Under the pieces are notes generated by a model that saw nothing but the letters and a program-made list of their open reading frames with translations, made no database searches and had not been told where the DNA came from. The position numbers and the translations under genes are program-made. This document shows positions 32,955 to 44,928 of a DNA stretch of 64,000 nt, one piece after another; within the stretch, counting starts at the first letter, position 1; every line of letters starts with the position of its first letter. Source of the stretch: Mesostigma viride (lineage: Eukaryota; Streptophyta; Mesostigmatophyceae; Mesostigmatales; Mesostigmataceae). Where the stretch lies: the NCBI GenBank assembly GCA_009746045.1, contig RPFO01000050.1:5690277-5754276 (forward strand), written 5' to 3'.

Positions 32955-33420
32955 AACTGCGAAAAGAAAAAGGACATTATCAAGTATTAAAGTGGGAAAA
33001 AAGGCAAGAAATGAGATGCAAACAAGAAGAGGCAAAAAGGGCATAGGACAGACAACTAAAAAGGAAATCAGACAACCAAGACAGGAAAAACTAGGAACTG
33101 TCAGTCTAAAAAGGGAAGAAGAGTCAAGAAAGAAAAATGGACAATCAAGAAAACATGGCAACCAAGAAGGGAATAAGGAGTCAGGCAAGGAAAAAAGATT
33201 TAACATAGACCAAAAAACGATCAAGAAAAGAAAAAAGGACAACCATGAAAGGAAACTATGGAAAGCCAAGAAAGGACAAAGGGCAAACCATTGAATTAAA
33301 GTGGGAAAAAGGACAGTTAATTGAAATTAACTATATTAAAATGACAAACAAAAAGGAGAAAAGGACGCTGTAGAAAGGAAATACATATTAGGACAACAAA
33401 CGGCAAGGGACAATTACAAT
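32955..33420 (-). repeat. intron 1 purine-rich minisatellite (part 2)
   Basis: Continuation of the same degenerate repeat between the two insertions. It corresponds to about 59540-60015 in the right arm. Confidence 0.75.
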
Positions 33421-36274
33421 TTCATGTCCCACGTAGCTCCCACAAAAACCAGCATCTTCATTAAAAACAATAAGTGGAAGCATACATGTAACACTTTTGA
33501 CATGCCCGGAGGCACGCCGTTCAAGGCCCTTCATGAAGTACGTTGCCCTAGAGGCAACCAAGACAAGGGTGGGTGGGTGGGGAGCAAAGAAAGAGGCCGA
33601 CAAAACCAGCCAGAGCGGCTTTTAGTCGCAAAACCTCCCTTATCCCTAGCTAACTGACGTCATTAAACCCTTATGTTCAGTGATGCTAGTAAGGCGCTAA
33701 CCGTACAGACCGGGGGTAGAATATCCCGAATCTGCACGGCTAGTATTAAATAATGCGTAGGTTGTTCTTTTCAGGGCACTGCACCTCACGCCCCGTTCCG
33801 CCCGGGTATAATCAACCCAAGCGCGGAACGCACATTTTATTTAATTCATTTTTCAACCATGCACTATACTGCATCTACTAATCACAAAAGCTCTAGCCAA
33901 ACAGCTACGAGAAAACACTACGACCTATAAACCGCTCATCCATGCAGCGGCCTCTTGTTCCCGCATTCACGTATAGAAGAAACTCCGTTCAAAGAACCCC
34001 GATTCATGTCCCACGTAGCTCCCACAAAAACCAGCATCTTCATTAAAAACAATAAGTGGAAGCATACATGTAACACTTTTGACATGCCCGGAGGCACGCC
34101 GTTCAAGGCCCTTCATGAAGTACGTTGCCCAATCACCCCCGCCCTGGCTTTCCCTTGAAGCCGCACTCCACCTTGCTCGTTGTCACAAGTGACCGCCCTG
34201 CCGCAAAACGGGAGCCCCCCCACATCGGGAGGCGTGTGCCCGGCGGCTGTGGATGCATGGCCAGGCCCAAAAAGGCCCAGCGCATTTGCACTGCGATTGT
34301 GCACGGCCAGCCTATCATGACCCCTCTCGGGGCCCCGAGTCGGTACCGCTATGGCCGTCTCCCCATAGACCCGGGGTGCTTCGAGAAAAAACGTGGACCT
34401 AGCCCAGGCCCCGCCAGCCCGGATGCCCGAGGCCACAGCCCCAGGCACCTGGCTGAACGAGAGTCCGTTCAGCCAAGACCGCATTCCCCCCCGAGGTTTC
34501 TATGCGTGGGGAAAAAATTTCTAGCTTAGGCGCTTTTCCCATCGCCGTCCCCAGCCCCAACCACCCCCCCCTCGGCGGAAGGCAGTTACGTTAAATAGTG
34601 ACGGAACCTTTTGCCGCCTGAGGCAAATCGGTCCGTAACACTATTTTGCCCGGAATAACCACTTCCGAGCACCCAAGTTAATTCGGCCGAATTAACTTGG
34701 GTGCTCGGAAGTGGTTATTCCGGGCAAAATAGTGTTACGGACCGATTTGCCTCAGGCGGCAAAAGGTTCCGTCACTATTTAACGTAACTAAAACCTGGCC
34801 TCGTGGAGGGGGACGAAGAGCCCGAGACATCCGCCTAGGCCGCTGAGCACGCACCACTAAATGCGCCGGAGCTGCCTCAGTGAGGATTCGAACCCCTGAC
34901 CTCCAAGGTGCAACAGGTTTTAGTTACGTTAAATAGTGCCGGAACCTTTTGCCGCCTGAGGCAAATCGGTCCGTAACACTATTTTGCCCGGAATAACCAC
35001 TTCCGAGCACCCAAGTTAATTCGGCCGAATTAACTTGGGTGCTCGGAAGTGGTTATTCCGGGCAAAATAGTGTTACGGACCGATTTGCCTCAGTGGGCAA
35101 AAGGTTCCGTCACTATTTAACGTAACTAAAACCTGTTGCACCTTGGAGGTCAGGGGTTCGAATCCTCACTGAGGCAGCTCCGGCGCATTTAGTGGTGCGT
35201 GCTCAGCAGCCTAGGCGGATGTCTCGGGCTCTTCGTCCCCCCTCCACGAGGCCAGGTTTTAGTTACGTTAAATAGTGCCGGAACCTTTTGCCGCCTGAGG
35301 CAAATCGGTCCGTAACACTATTTTGCCCGGAATAACCACTTCCGAGCACCCAAGTTAATTCGGCCGAATTAACTTGGGTGCTCGGAAGTGGTTATTCCGG
35401 GCAAAATAGTGTTACGGACCGATTTGCCTCAGGCGGCAAAAGGTTCCGGCACTATTTAACGTAACTAAGGCAATTGCAAAGTTTGCTGGCCAGCAGCAAT
35501 TTCCGAAGAAAAAGCCGCAGGCCGCGGACCGAGACACGGGTCGCCAGTGCCAGCCATCCGGCTCCAACCCGGGGTGCAAGCATCCCCAGGTACGGAACAC
35601 CAGCTCGCGCACTGGGCCGACCAAGCGACAGTTGAGCACCTGTCACGGCACCCGGCCCACCAAAGACCCCAAGCTGGGGAAAAGGTGCGGACCGGAGGTA
35701 ATCATTTTCTTTTCTTTTAGTTAACCGGGCGAGGAACTACGCCTGGCCGGTTAACAACTGGAAGTCTCACCACTGGCCAAGTGGCCGGTGCAACCAGTGC
35801 TTTGGGGATTTTGCTCCGCAGCACCCATAGCTGCGGCTGCCGCCGCAACGACAACGAGCAAAGAAAGAGGCCGACAAAACCAGCCAGAGCGGCTTTTAGT
35901 CGCAAAACCTCCCTTATCCCTAGCTAACTGACGTCATTAAACCCTTATGTTCAGTGATGCTAGTAAGACGCTAACCGTACAGACCGGGGGTAGAATATCC
36001 CGAATCTGCACGGCTAGTATTAAATAATGCGTAGGTTGTTCTTTTCAGGGCACTGCACCTCACGCCCCGTTCCGCCCGGGTATAATCAACCCAAGCGCGG
36101 AACGCACATTTTATTTAATTCATTTTTCAACCATGCACTATACTGCATCTACTAATCACAAAAGCTCTAGCCAAACAGCTACGAGAAAACACTACGACCT
36201 ATAAACCGCTCATCCAGCGGCCTCTTGTTCCCGCATTCACGTATAGAAGAAACTCCGTTCAAAGAACCCCGATT
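33421..36274. mobile_element. 2.85-kb composite insertion (tandem long and short copies)
   Basis: Absent from the right arm, whose empty site is near 59540. It consists of two units that each start with CATGTCCCACGTAGCTCCC and end with CAAAGAACCCCGATT. The short unit is 33421-34003 and the long unit is 34004-36274. The first ~125 bp (33421-33545 and 34004-34130) and the last ~415 bp (33588-34003 and 35858-36272) are shared. The short unit's middle is replaced by ~40 bp. No TIR between the outer ends and no recognisable protein; frames at 34125-34529 and 35412-35646 are unassigned. The long unit carries the nested palindrome. Confidence 0.65.
34584..35466. repeat. nested palindrome of three 206-bp palindromes
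   Basis: Three near-perfect 206-bp palindromes lie at 34584-34789, 34922-35127 and 35261-35466. All are centred on TTAATTCGGCCGAATTAA and start with AGTTACGTTAAATAGTG. The two ~132-bp spacers (34790-34921 and 35128-35260) are inverted copies of each other. The whole ~880 bp is therefore one larger palindrome centred at 35024/35025. The spacers contain GGTTCGAATCC, which matches the B box of RNA polymerase III promoters exactly, but no A box or full tRNA is visible. Confidence 0.95.
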
Positions 36275-37058
36275 ACAGAAAAAATATATATATTTCTTCA
36301 GAAAGACCAATATAATAAATGAAGAATGTCCAGACAGCCAACTCAGAAGGAGTTGGAACATCCACTGAGGAAGGAAAAAGCACCTAGCAAAGAAAGGGAC
36401 AAGTCAACCAAGAAAGGAAGAAAGGACCATAGTGGAAAGTAATAAAGCACAAGCAAGAAAAGGACGAGGACGACCAAGAAAGGAAGAAAGGACAATAATG
36501 GAAAGGAAACGAGACGCGGATGATGCGGAGCAAAGGACAAGGACAGCCATAATAATATTATCGTGGAAATGAAAACTGAAGGGAAAAAAAAAAGACAAGC
36601 AAGATACTAGGGTCGACAAGGGCAACCAAGTAAGGAAGAAAGGATTGACAATATGGAATATGGAGAAAAAGACAAGAAAGAATTAGAGACAAGGACAACC
36701 TTGGAAGAAAAGGACAATTTAATGGAAAGGAAAAAAAGACATTAAATAGCAAGAAGGGAACAAGGGCAACCAAGAAAGAATGAAAGAAAGGGCAATCATG
36801 GAAAGGAAAAAGAGATAAATAAAGCGAGAAAGGGAGTACAAGGTCAACCCAGAAAGGAAGAAAGGATATCATGGAAAAGAAAAAAAGGCTGCAGAAGCAA
36901 GAAAGGGAAATTAACACGGGCCTGGTCCACACGGGCAAAATTGAGGAACAAACCTGGTCGGGGAAAACCTCTCGGCGCGGGTCGGCCCACGGTTACAGAT
37001 AGTATCAGGGGGCGAAGCGCCGGAAGTCTCACACTTTGGCTGTTTCTTTCCTGAACCC
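36275..37058 (-). repeat. intron 1 sequence left of the LTR element
   Basis: Purine-rich minisatellite (36275-36905) followed by ~150 bp of unique sequence. All of it is matched in reverse at about 58780-59540 in the right arm. Confidence 0.75.
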
Positions 37059-37063
37059 ACTCC

Positions 37064-37759
37064 AGTTAACGTTCTTATGAAACGCAATGTGAAGGATATG
37101 GTTGCAATGCAGCAATGTGTGAATATGGTTGGAAACGGAGCTTTGTTAAAATTGGATAATGTTACAGCGCTCACACACTTGAGGCTTGTACACGCGTTTG
37201 CCAAGTCAAGGCAACACACGTGAGGCGGGCTCGCAAGAGATGCCCAATTGGCACTGGCCTATTCTTTATATACTTGTGCACTGTGCTTGCTAGTCCTGAG
37301 CAGCCTAGGAGGCCTGCTCAGTAATAACACTCCCGGTACAGTATTCACTACCTGTACAGCGCCCAGTTCCTATACAGTAGGCCTGCCATACAGGCACAGT
37401 GACCACAGAGCACAGTCCACAGTGACTATTGCATCTGCACCTAGAAGTCCAGGACTAAGCCTGCGGTACCAACAGACCACAGGTTAAGGTTCCTATTTCC
37501 TGCGTACGACGTATTAATCCAATACCGTCGTAGGTTCAGCACCTAATTCCTGTCAGCCCAGGAATTACTGTCGACCCCATATGTCGTCGGCAAATATTCA
37601 CGTCCGACTTAGAAGAACAGCCGGCTCGCGCTCGCGCGCGACCGGGAAGTCGGAACGCCATAACTTTCTTGATACTTGTCGGAATGAACTCGTTCCGGTG
37701 CCGCTGGAATCGCAGAGAAATGCCGAATCAGGATCACGCCAATGCGCTTGGCGTTAACT
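37064..37759 (-). repeat. 3' LTR
   Basis: 696 bp with the short inverted ends AGTTAAC/GTTAACT. A TATA-like TATATAAAG on the minus strand lies at about 37262-37275. Confidence 0.93.
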
Positions 37760-38506
37760 CCAATCCTTTCTTTTCTTGAGCTGTAGCAGGTCACACAAGT
37801 CTACATACAAACACACACAATGGGTACTGGACATCCTCCCCGACTACAAGTCACAACCCGCTGGGCATGACAGTCAGCTTGGATTCCTTATTATATGTAC
37901 ATAGCACCCATACTGGCTCAGGAGCACAAACAAATTACAATGAGTCCCTATCCCTTCACGGGAGGCTCGTTGTGTTACCCATGTACAAGAGGTTGGCCAA
38001 CTGTGGCAGCCCATAGGTGTTCAGTTAAGAACTTGAGAAGTATATACAACCTTCAGGACCTTAGGCGAAACCCCACAGATCACCCACAACAGCTCATCAG
38101 AAAACATTGCTGACCCCCAGACGGGAGTCGGCGCCGGTCTGCTGCCCCTTATCGAACCAGACACAATATCTACGCGAAGCACATGCAAAACACAAGCTCC
38201 TATACTCGTTCCAACCGTGGAAAATCAGGGGACCTGTCGCCACCTCACCAGCATGGTGGATGGGTCAGCCAGTCCGTGAAACTCCGCCTTAAGACGGCAC
38301 CAGGGAATCGAACCCCGCCCACAAACCACAGATCTGGGGAAACCTCAGACTGAGATGAAAACCCCAGATAGACATTTCTCCATCAGAGACAATGTCAGAC
38401 ATTCCCACACCAGAGACATGTCTCACCCCTCAAGGTGTGCTCAGGATTATGTACAATCAAGCTCCCAGCCTGACATCCAGAGACTTAAGCACCCAGCTCT
38501 CAGCTT

Positions 38507-39308
38507 TTAGACAGATAGACCGACTTGACAGTCAGCATTCATGAGCTTTCTCAGTACATTGTACTGGGCTGGGGCCTTGTGTGGCAGCTTTGTCAATGCA
38601 TCAGCAGGGTTCTCCTCGCCAGGGATATGCTTCAAGTCAACCAAACTGGCCAACTCCTTCAGCAACAAATAATCCAGGTCCCGGCTTCTGGCCAGCTGCT
38701 TGTGAACAAACTGCATGGACCATACCCATGCTGTCTGTTAGCAACAACGTCTCCATCTGCAAGGTCCAAGGGGTAACTGAAGCCAGCTCCAGCATTAACT
38801 CCTTTATGTACAAGCTGGACTGGATCCCCTCGCATATGGCCCTGCACTCTGCCACATCTGAACTGATACAGACCCTCTTCTGCAGTCTGCTGTACCAGCT
38901 GAACAAACTTGCCCTGCTCTGATAAAAAGCAAACAGAGCAGCAGATCTCCCCCTGACCTTGGTAACCTGGCGAGCATCCATGGAACTGTCAACAAAGATC
39001 TCCAAGGTGATAGGCTGGGCAAAGTCAATCCCAGACAAAATCAGATCAGGGGTACTCTCCACCAACCGGGCTATGACTCGAGGCTTCTCATCCTCAAGCA
39101 CCTCATCAGGCATTCTGCTATGGACCATCAAAGACGGACCACAGATGCTGGCAAACCAGGCCCACATGCCTCTCAACTCAGGTCCTGCAGCCTGGGTGAT
39201 CTTCTCTGGCAAGGCCTTCACAATGGTCTGTTTATAATCTCCTCCAGCTAGCCTGAAGCCTGATACTCCACTCCCCATCCCTCCTGAACAGGGTAGCCTG
39301 CATTCCAC
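38507..39308 (-). CDS. Copia-type RNase H (frameshifted)
   Basis: The frame at 39308-38637 continues the RT after a frame change near 39240. It contains EIFVDSSMDARQ, VCISSDVAECRAI and LLTDSMGMVHAV, the D-E-D catalytic boxes of Copia RNase H. A second change near 38716 leads to LVDLKHIPGEENPADALTKL, the typical Copia C-terminal motif (V..I..EENPAD.LTK), ending at 38507. Expected role: removal of the RNA strand during reverse transcription. As assembled it is broken at both joints. Confidence 0.85.
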
Positions 39309-40248
39309 AGAACACTACAGGCTTGTTGGGCTCCTGCCACAGCTCCTTGCCCAGTGAAAACTTGCCACTGATGACAGGAATAAACTTCTTCAGCCAGGTC
39401 GTGGGGGCTAGCAAATGCAGATCATCTCCATGCAAACTAGCATACACTGGCAGACCCTCCCATTGGGCCAGCAGCAAACAGGGATCAACTGAAGACACTC
39501 TCAAGCCACACTCACTGATCAGAGCTTCCTGCAGCGTGAGTCTCCAGATGTTTGGGCTCGACCTGAGTCCTTCCAGGCCCTTCAGAATAACCAGGAATTG
39601 TTGATGCAGCTCCAGCTTCCAGATGGCAGGCACCTCAACACAGTAAGGCTCATCCTGCTTCCACACCCTCCTGGCCACTTCTGGATCAGATTTTAAAAAT
39701 GCCCTCTTGAAGTCCAGCAGCACTGATGACATAGCTGCTCCCCTGTTCAGCAACCCCACGTAGAGACATAGCAAAATTCTCCATGTGTCGTGTAGCATCC
39801 CTGGCGTGTACAGCTCCTCTCCTGGCAGACTCCCCGTGCCGTGATACTCATTCAGGACAGGCCTGACATGGGGCACTGATACCTCATCCACAACCTTCCT
39901 CTTCAGCACAAATCTCAAAGCAAGCTTCCTTGATGCTGGGGGACGTCTGTCTGTTGGTGCAGCACACTCAAACTGCAACCACTCCTCCAATGCCTTGGAG
40001 AAGGCGAGCTTCCAAGCCTCAAACAAAGTAGGCGAGCTCATCTCTTGGACTAGCTGGTCATATGTCAAAGGAGAGTGTGCAGCAAGGCTCCTGTGAGTTA
40101 TGCCAATACTGCTGGGGTGCAACACAGCTGGAATCACCAAACTGGCTGCTGGGGGCACCTCCCCTTCATCCCATTTTACACCCTTGACCGGCTTGGCCCT
40201 GCACCTGATTGGAAATGTTGTCCTGAAATTTTCTAGGGGAATCATCCC
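39232..40248 (-). CDS. Copia-type reverse transcriptase
   Basis: The frame is open directly after an in-frame TGA (40249-40251). Landmarks: LFEAWKLAFSKALEEWLQFE (first Copia RT box), SSVLLDFKRAFLKSD (catalytic Asp), LKGLEGLRSSPNIWRLTLQE, VSSVDPCLLL and ASLHGDDLHLLAP. The usual YVDD is HGDD here, keeping both Asp residues. The K-L-L-x-G substitution region is normal for Copia. The C-terminus shifts frame near 39240 into the RNase H. Confidence 0.88.
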   Translation of the reverse strand, partial: GMIPLENFRTTFPIRCRAKPVKGVKWDEGEVPPAASLVIPAVLHPSSIGITHRSLAAHSPLTYDQLVQEMSSPTLFEAWKLAFSKALEEWLQFECAAPTDRRPPASRKLALRFVLKRKVVDEVSVPHVRPVLNEYHGTGSLPGEELYTPGMLHDTWRILLCLYVGLLNRGAAMSSVLLDFKRAFLKSDPEVARRVWKQDEPYCVEVPAIWKLELHQQFLVILKGLEGLRSSPNIWRLTLQEALISECGLRVSSVDPCLLLAQWEGLPVYASLHGDDLHLLAPTTWLKKFIPVISGKFSLGKELWQEPNKPVVFCGMQATLFRRDGEWSIRLQASWRRL

Positions 40249-40251
40249 TCA

Positions 40252-40680
40252 GCCATCTCTTTTCAGAGCTGTAGCTCTGATAGAAATCCCAGGATTGCCC
40301 AGAAAATTCTGACCCAAAATCACAGGGCCATCATAGTCCTCTAGGACAAGGAAGGTCACATCCACACCCATGACAGGGGCAGTAACCTCTCCCAACACCC
40401 TTAGATGCGTCCTACCACTGAAATCAGACACCCAGGGGCAACTTGGTTCTCCGACCAGCAGTTCTCCTGTATGCTGAGGTCCCATGACAGAAACCTGTGC
40501 ATTGGTATCTATCTCCATGGCAGCTACCTCAGGTTCATCCAACTGGACAAGCTTGGACACCTTAGGCTCCTTCTTGGCTCTTTGCAAAGCCTGTACAATA
40601 TCTGATAGACGCACACCCCTACACATCAATCCAAAAACGCGTTTTGGTTCCCTGGTAATTATTTCAAGATAGGCTAATAG
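40252..40680 (-). CDS. retropepsin-like aspartic protease, directly upstream of RT
   Basis: The ORF is in the same frame as the RT and separated from it by one TGA. EIDTNAQVSVMG matches the retropepsin active-site loop (usually DTGA, here DTNA, catalytic Asp kept), and YDGPVILGQNFLGN matches the ILG box near the C-terminus. Length (about 100 residues around the motifs) fits a retroviral-type protease, expected to act as a dimer on the element's polyprotein. Its place between integrase and RT is not the usual Copia order, where protease precedes integrase. No ATG lies before the first ~18 codons, so the 5' end may be cut by the satellite block. Confidence 0.75.
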
Positions 40681-41032
40681 TCAGTTTGGCCTCAAATTTG
40701 GCACCACGGTACCTAATCAGATATCTTATGATGCCATGTGGTCAAAAATTTTTTTGGGAGTCGGCACCATGGTAACATGGTGACATTTGCTAGCATAAAA
40801 TACCGCACTTTTAGCACTTTCTGGCATGCATGCCTATATGAATGACACTAAATGAACTCAGTTGGGGCTATAACTTTGCACATGTTATAAACACATCCCA
40901 TGCAGCATGCCCACAAAGTTTCAGGCTGGTTGGATCACAAAATGGTGACAGATGCTAGCATAAATACCCCCAAAATGCAGTTTTTCAGGGTTTTCCAAGG
41001 GTTTCATCACACATATGCATATATAATGACAC
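40640..41032. repeat. 184-bp satellite, left block
   Basis: One clear monomer (about 40840-41032: AAATGAACTCAGTTGGGGCT to CATATATAATGACAC) is preceded by a diverged partial monomer (TGACATTTGCTAGCATAAAATACC). The array resumes at 45063 on the other side of a nested retrotransposon. Confidence 0.85.
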
Positions 41033-44000
41033 ATCCTGGAGTTGGCAGGCATCCCGCACGAATGGCACCCCGCGGCTGACCAACCGGTCGGCATCCTCTC
41101 GCGCGCCCAGATTGCTGCTCTCCCGGGTTGCTGGGAGGCCGGCTGGGACCCGCCCCCCCCTCATGTCCGGTCCCTTCTGGAGGGGGACGACCCCGAGTCG
41201 GGCTCCTGTGCCATCTGCCTTGAGCCCTTCCGGCCGGGGGATGGCTTGTGTCGCCTGCCCGCGTGCGGCCACACATTCCATCAAGCGTGCATCGCGCGCA
41301 GCTTGCTCCACTCCGTGCCGCGCTGCCCGTTGTGCCGGGCTGTTGTGCCGCCCCCTGGGACTGCGCTTCCTCTCGGCCCGCCCCCGGTCTCGCTGGGTCC
41401 CCTGCCGGGTCCCCACCGGGCCCCGGGGCCAGCTGCCTCCCCGACCCCTCGGCCGCCGCCCCCGGCCTCGTTGCCGGGGCCTGGGGTGGTCGCGGGCGCG
41501 CTGGCGAGTCCCCCTGGGAGGGGCGCCGGCGTTCTCGATCCCCCTCCGCTGGGGGTCTCCCCGGTGGGCACTGCCTCCTCCGTGGCCCCGGCGGGCATGC
41601 CGGGCGCTGGTCGGGTCGTGGTGCGCGCGCCTGCCGGCCCGGCTGGGGAGACGCCGCAGGCCCCACGTCCTGCCTTTGCTGGCGCCGCTCCCCGCCACTC
41701 AGCGCCCGCCGACGGCCTTCACCGGTGTGCCGTGCTGCTTCCCACGGGGTCCCCGTGTGCTGGTGTGTTCCACAACCGTAACCTCCTCTGCCAGCACCTT
41801 CGCGCTGTGCACCCCGATCTCGGCGCGGCGGATCTGCAGGCCATGAGCTGTTACCGGTGCCCGGAAGCTCACTGCCAGCGGGTGTACTCCATTCACGGGC
41901 GCGCTCAGCACGCGCGCGCCTGTGTTGCTCAACGGCCCCTCAACCGGCCAGCAGTCCCGGCCCCCTCCCCCCCTCCCGCCTCGGCTCCCACCGGCTCCCA
42001 GCCCCCGCCGCCCGACTACTCGGCCAGTTGGCGTTGGCTTGACACGGTTCCCTGGGATGCATGCGCCATCAACCCGACGTCTACCCTGACCGACCTCCCC
42101 CACCGCGCGCGTAGCCTTTTCGCGCAATGTGCAATCGTTTCTCTCCGGCGCATGCACGCCGCTCCGGACGACCCGCTGGGCTTTAAACTGCACATGGTGA
42201 CCCCCCGCCTGCTCCTCACCCCTCTCGGGCGTGGTGTGCGCGGCCTCCAGGGTGCGGTTATTGCCCGTTGCCGACGCTTTCTGCAGGGGGACTGGGAGGG
42301 GCTGTTTGGCGTGCCGCCCCCGCGCACGGCCCGGCTGTCGGGGGAGGTCAACTTCGAGCGGGTGGCCGCCGACGTCATCCGCCTCGTCCGCGAGGGGCAG
42401 CTCAGCCGGGCCATGACCCGCTTGGAAATGGCCAAGCTGGCCCCCGCCAATGCGGCTACCCTGGCGGCCTTGGAGGCTCTTCACCCTGCGGAGCCCGGAT
42501 TCCAGCTGCCCGTGCCGGACCCCCTGCCGGCCCCCCTCCGGCTGGACCGCGACTGCTTCCTGGAGGTGATGCGTGCGGTCCCGCGGGCTTCCTCTACCGG
42601 GCCGTCGGGCTGGCGCTACGAGCACTTGGAGGTCCTGGTGGGGCATGGGGGCGAGGACATTCTCTTTGACACCCTCATTGACCTGGCGGCTGGTCGCGTT
42701 CCTCCCGCTGCGCGCGAGTGGTTAGCGGGCGCTCGCCTCCTCGCTCTGCTCAAGGGTGTCTTGCCCCCCCCGAGGGCAAGGTGCGCCCGATCGCCTGCGG
42801 TGAGGTGCTCCGCAAGCTCGTGGGCAAAGTGATCTGCCGCCAAAAGGCGCCCGAGCTCCGTGCCTTTTTCTGCCCGCCCCTCGCAGCGGGTGAGACCTCG
42901 GTGGCGGCCCAGCTGGGGGTGACGACTCCAGGCGGGGCGGATATCCTCATCCATTCGGTGCAGGCCTACCTCGAGGCCCACCCCACCCACGCTGTCGTCA
43001 AGGTCGACTGCCACAACGCGTTCAACAGTCTGTCCCGCGCCAGCATGTTTGCGGCCGTCATGGAGTCCTTCGAGGACTTGTACGCTTGGACAGCCGTGTG
43101 CTACGGCCAGCCCGGCCAACTGGTTCACATCATGGAGGACGGCACTCGCGGCGGCCTGCTGTCGCGGTCGGGCACCCAGCAAGGGGACCCCCTGGGACCC
43201 CTGTACTTTGCCGCCCCCCTCCAGGGTTGCCTCCAAGCGGTCCATGCTGCCCACCCGGCGGTCGCTATTCAGGCCTACTTGGATGATATCTACCTTCTGG
43301 GCCCTGTGCCGGACACCACCGCGGCTCTGCTGGCACTGCAGACCGCGGTGGCCGACATCAACCTCCAGTTGACCCTGGCCAAGTGCGCGGTGTACTCGCC
43401 CCAAGGTGATTGCTCCGGCTTTCCGCCCCAGCTCTTGGGCCGGGACGAGCGCCTCCATGGGTTGGATGTCCTCGGCGTTCCGGTTGGCGACCCCGCGTTT
43501 GTCATCGATGCTCTGCGGGCCGCCCTCGAGGCACGCACTGAGGTACTGCCCTTGATTGCGCGCCTTCATGATTCGCAGACCAAGGGTCTGCTTCTGTGGT
43601 TTTGCGCTCACCCTCGCGTCGTTCACTGGCTCCGGGGCGCTCTTCCGGCTCAGGTCCGGCTGGCCGCCGAGGGCCACGACGAACGCATCCAGTCGGCCTT
43701 GGCGCAGCTGGTCCCGGGCCCCGACCTCCCGCCACATGCTATTCGCATTGCCTCCCTGCCTGCACGGATGGGTGGCTGCGGTCTGACTCGTGCCGCCCGG
43801 CTGGCCCCAGCAGCATTTTTGGGCTCCGTCGCTCAGTCGTGGGCGGAAAGCTGCCGGCTCCTGCCCCTTTTGGCAACGGCAGCGCCTGACCTCCTGGACC
43901 CCAGCAGCCCTTTGCCCTTCGTCACCGCCATCCAGGAGGCCTATGCTGAGATCCAGCAGGCCTGTTCTCCCGTCCGTGCCGCTCAGGCGGTACAGCGCCA

Positions 44001-44928
44001 CCTCCCTCGCGGCACTCCCTCGGTCGCCTCCGTTCAATCTCCCGCCGCATTCCCTGCTCGCGTCATCGATAAACACCAGAAAACCTACGCGGGTATTCTG
44101 CACACGGCTGATTGGATTGCTCTTTTCGCGGACCTCAACGCCCAGGGACGTGCGTGGCTGTTCTCGCTTTCCTTGCGGAGTGTGGGCTCGGCGTACCTTC
44201 GTGCTCTTCCCATGGCCCCCCCATTCGCCTTGGCTCCCAGCCACTACTCGGTGGCGCTCCGGCACCAGCTATTTGCCCCGCAGCCTCTTGTTCCGGCCGG
44301 GCGGCCTTGTGGTAGCTGTGGGCAGCCGCTGGATCCCACGGGGACTCACTACCTTGCCTGCATGGGGGGCCAACAGAATCAGAATTGGTATTTGTATTTG
44401 CACACTGTCCTCCTGACGGTGGTGCTCGCCATGATTCGGTCGGTTTTCCCCCACGCGAACATCCGGTCCGAGGATGCGGATGGCGCTGCCTTCTATTCCC
44501 CCAACCACCGGCCTGACATCGTGGTGCTGGACTTTGAGGGGGGTGGCCGGCATCTGCTTATTGACGTTTCGGTGGCGCGGCCCTTGGCTCTTAGCCACGT
44601 GGCTGGGGCCTCCCTCACGGCAGGTTACACGGCGGACCGGGCGGAGCGGGCCAAGCTCCTGGCCTACGGCGACGTCGGGCACCATCGTGTGGTGCCCTTT
44701 GTCCTGGAGGAGTTTGGGGCCATGGGGCCCCTGACCTCCGCCTTCTTCAAGGAGTGTTGCCGGCTCCGGGAGGACCGGCTGGACCTGGAGGGCCAGCGGG
44801 CCCCATGGTCGGCGCGGACCTGGACGTCATATTGGCGTCAGCGCTTGTCGGTGGCGCTGACTCGGGCCATGGCTGACATCATGCTCCGCCGTACGCGGGC
44901 TGATTTTGCGGTGCAGCAGGGCTATTAG
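41033..44928 (+). CDS. RING-H2 / C2H2 / reverse transcriptase / REL-endonuclease polyprotein
   Basis: The first frame (to 42832) holds a RING-H2 finger: CAICLEPF, then CGHTFHQAC, then CPLC (C3H2C3, near 41207-41335). A Pro-rich linker and a C2H2-like finger follow (CPEAHCQRVYSIHGRAQHARAC, near 41860). The RT starts with SSTGPSGWRYEHLE. At a run of eight C (about 42766-42773) the frame shifts by one. The next frame (to 44928) continues with GKVRPIACGEVLRKLVGKV, VKVDCHNAFNSLSR, GTQQGDPLGPLYFA and the catalytic AYLDDIYLLG. After the thumb come a C-C-H-C knuckle (CGSCGQPLDPTGTHYLAC) and RPDIVVLDF...LLIDVSVARP, the PD-(D/E)XK core of the restriction-like endonuclease of R2/CRE-type elements. The RING finger is the unusual part. 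Confidence 0.85.

Noticed and set aside
34860-35180. A tRNA gene
   Set aside because: The B-box/T-loop sequence GGTTCGAATCC is present, but the T-stem has a mismatch and there is no A box, D arm or anticodon arm that folds.
33421-36274. LTR retrotransposon reading of the composite insertion
   Set aside because: The shared ends occur as start-plus-end in each unit rather than as one direct terminal repeat around an internal region, and no Gag or Pol motif is present.
41699-44265. Minus-strand ORFs of 315 and 549 codons
   Set aside because: Antisense shadows of the RING/RT/endonuclease coding region.
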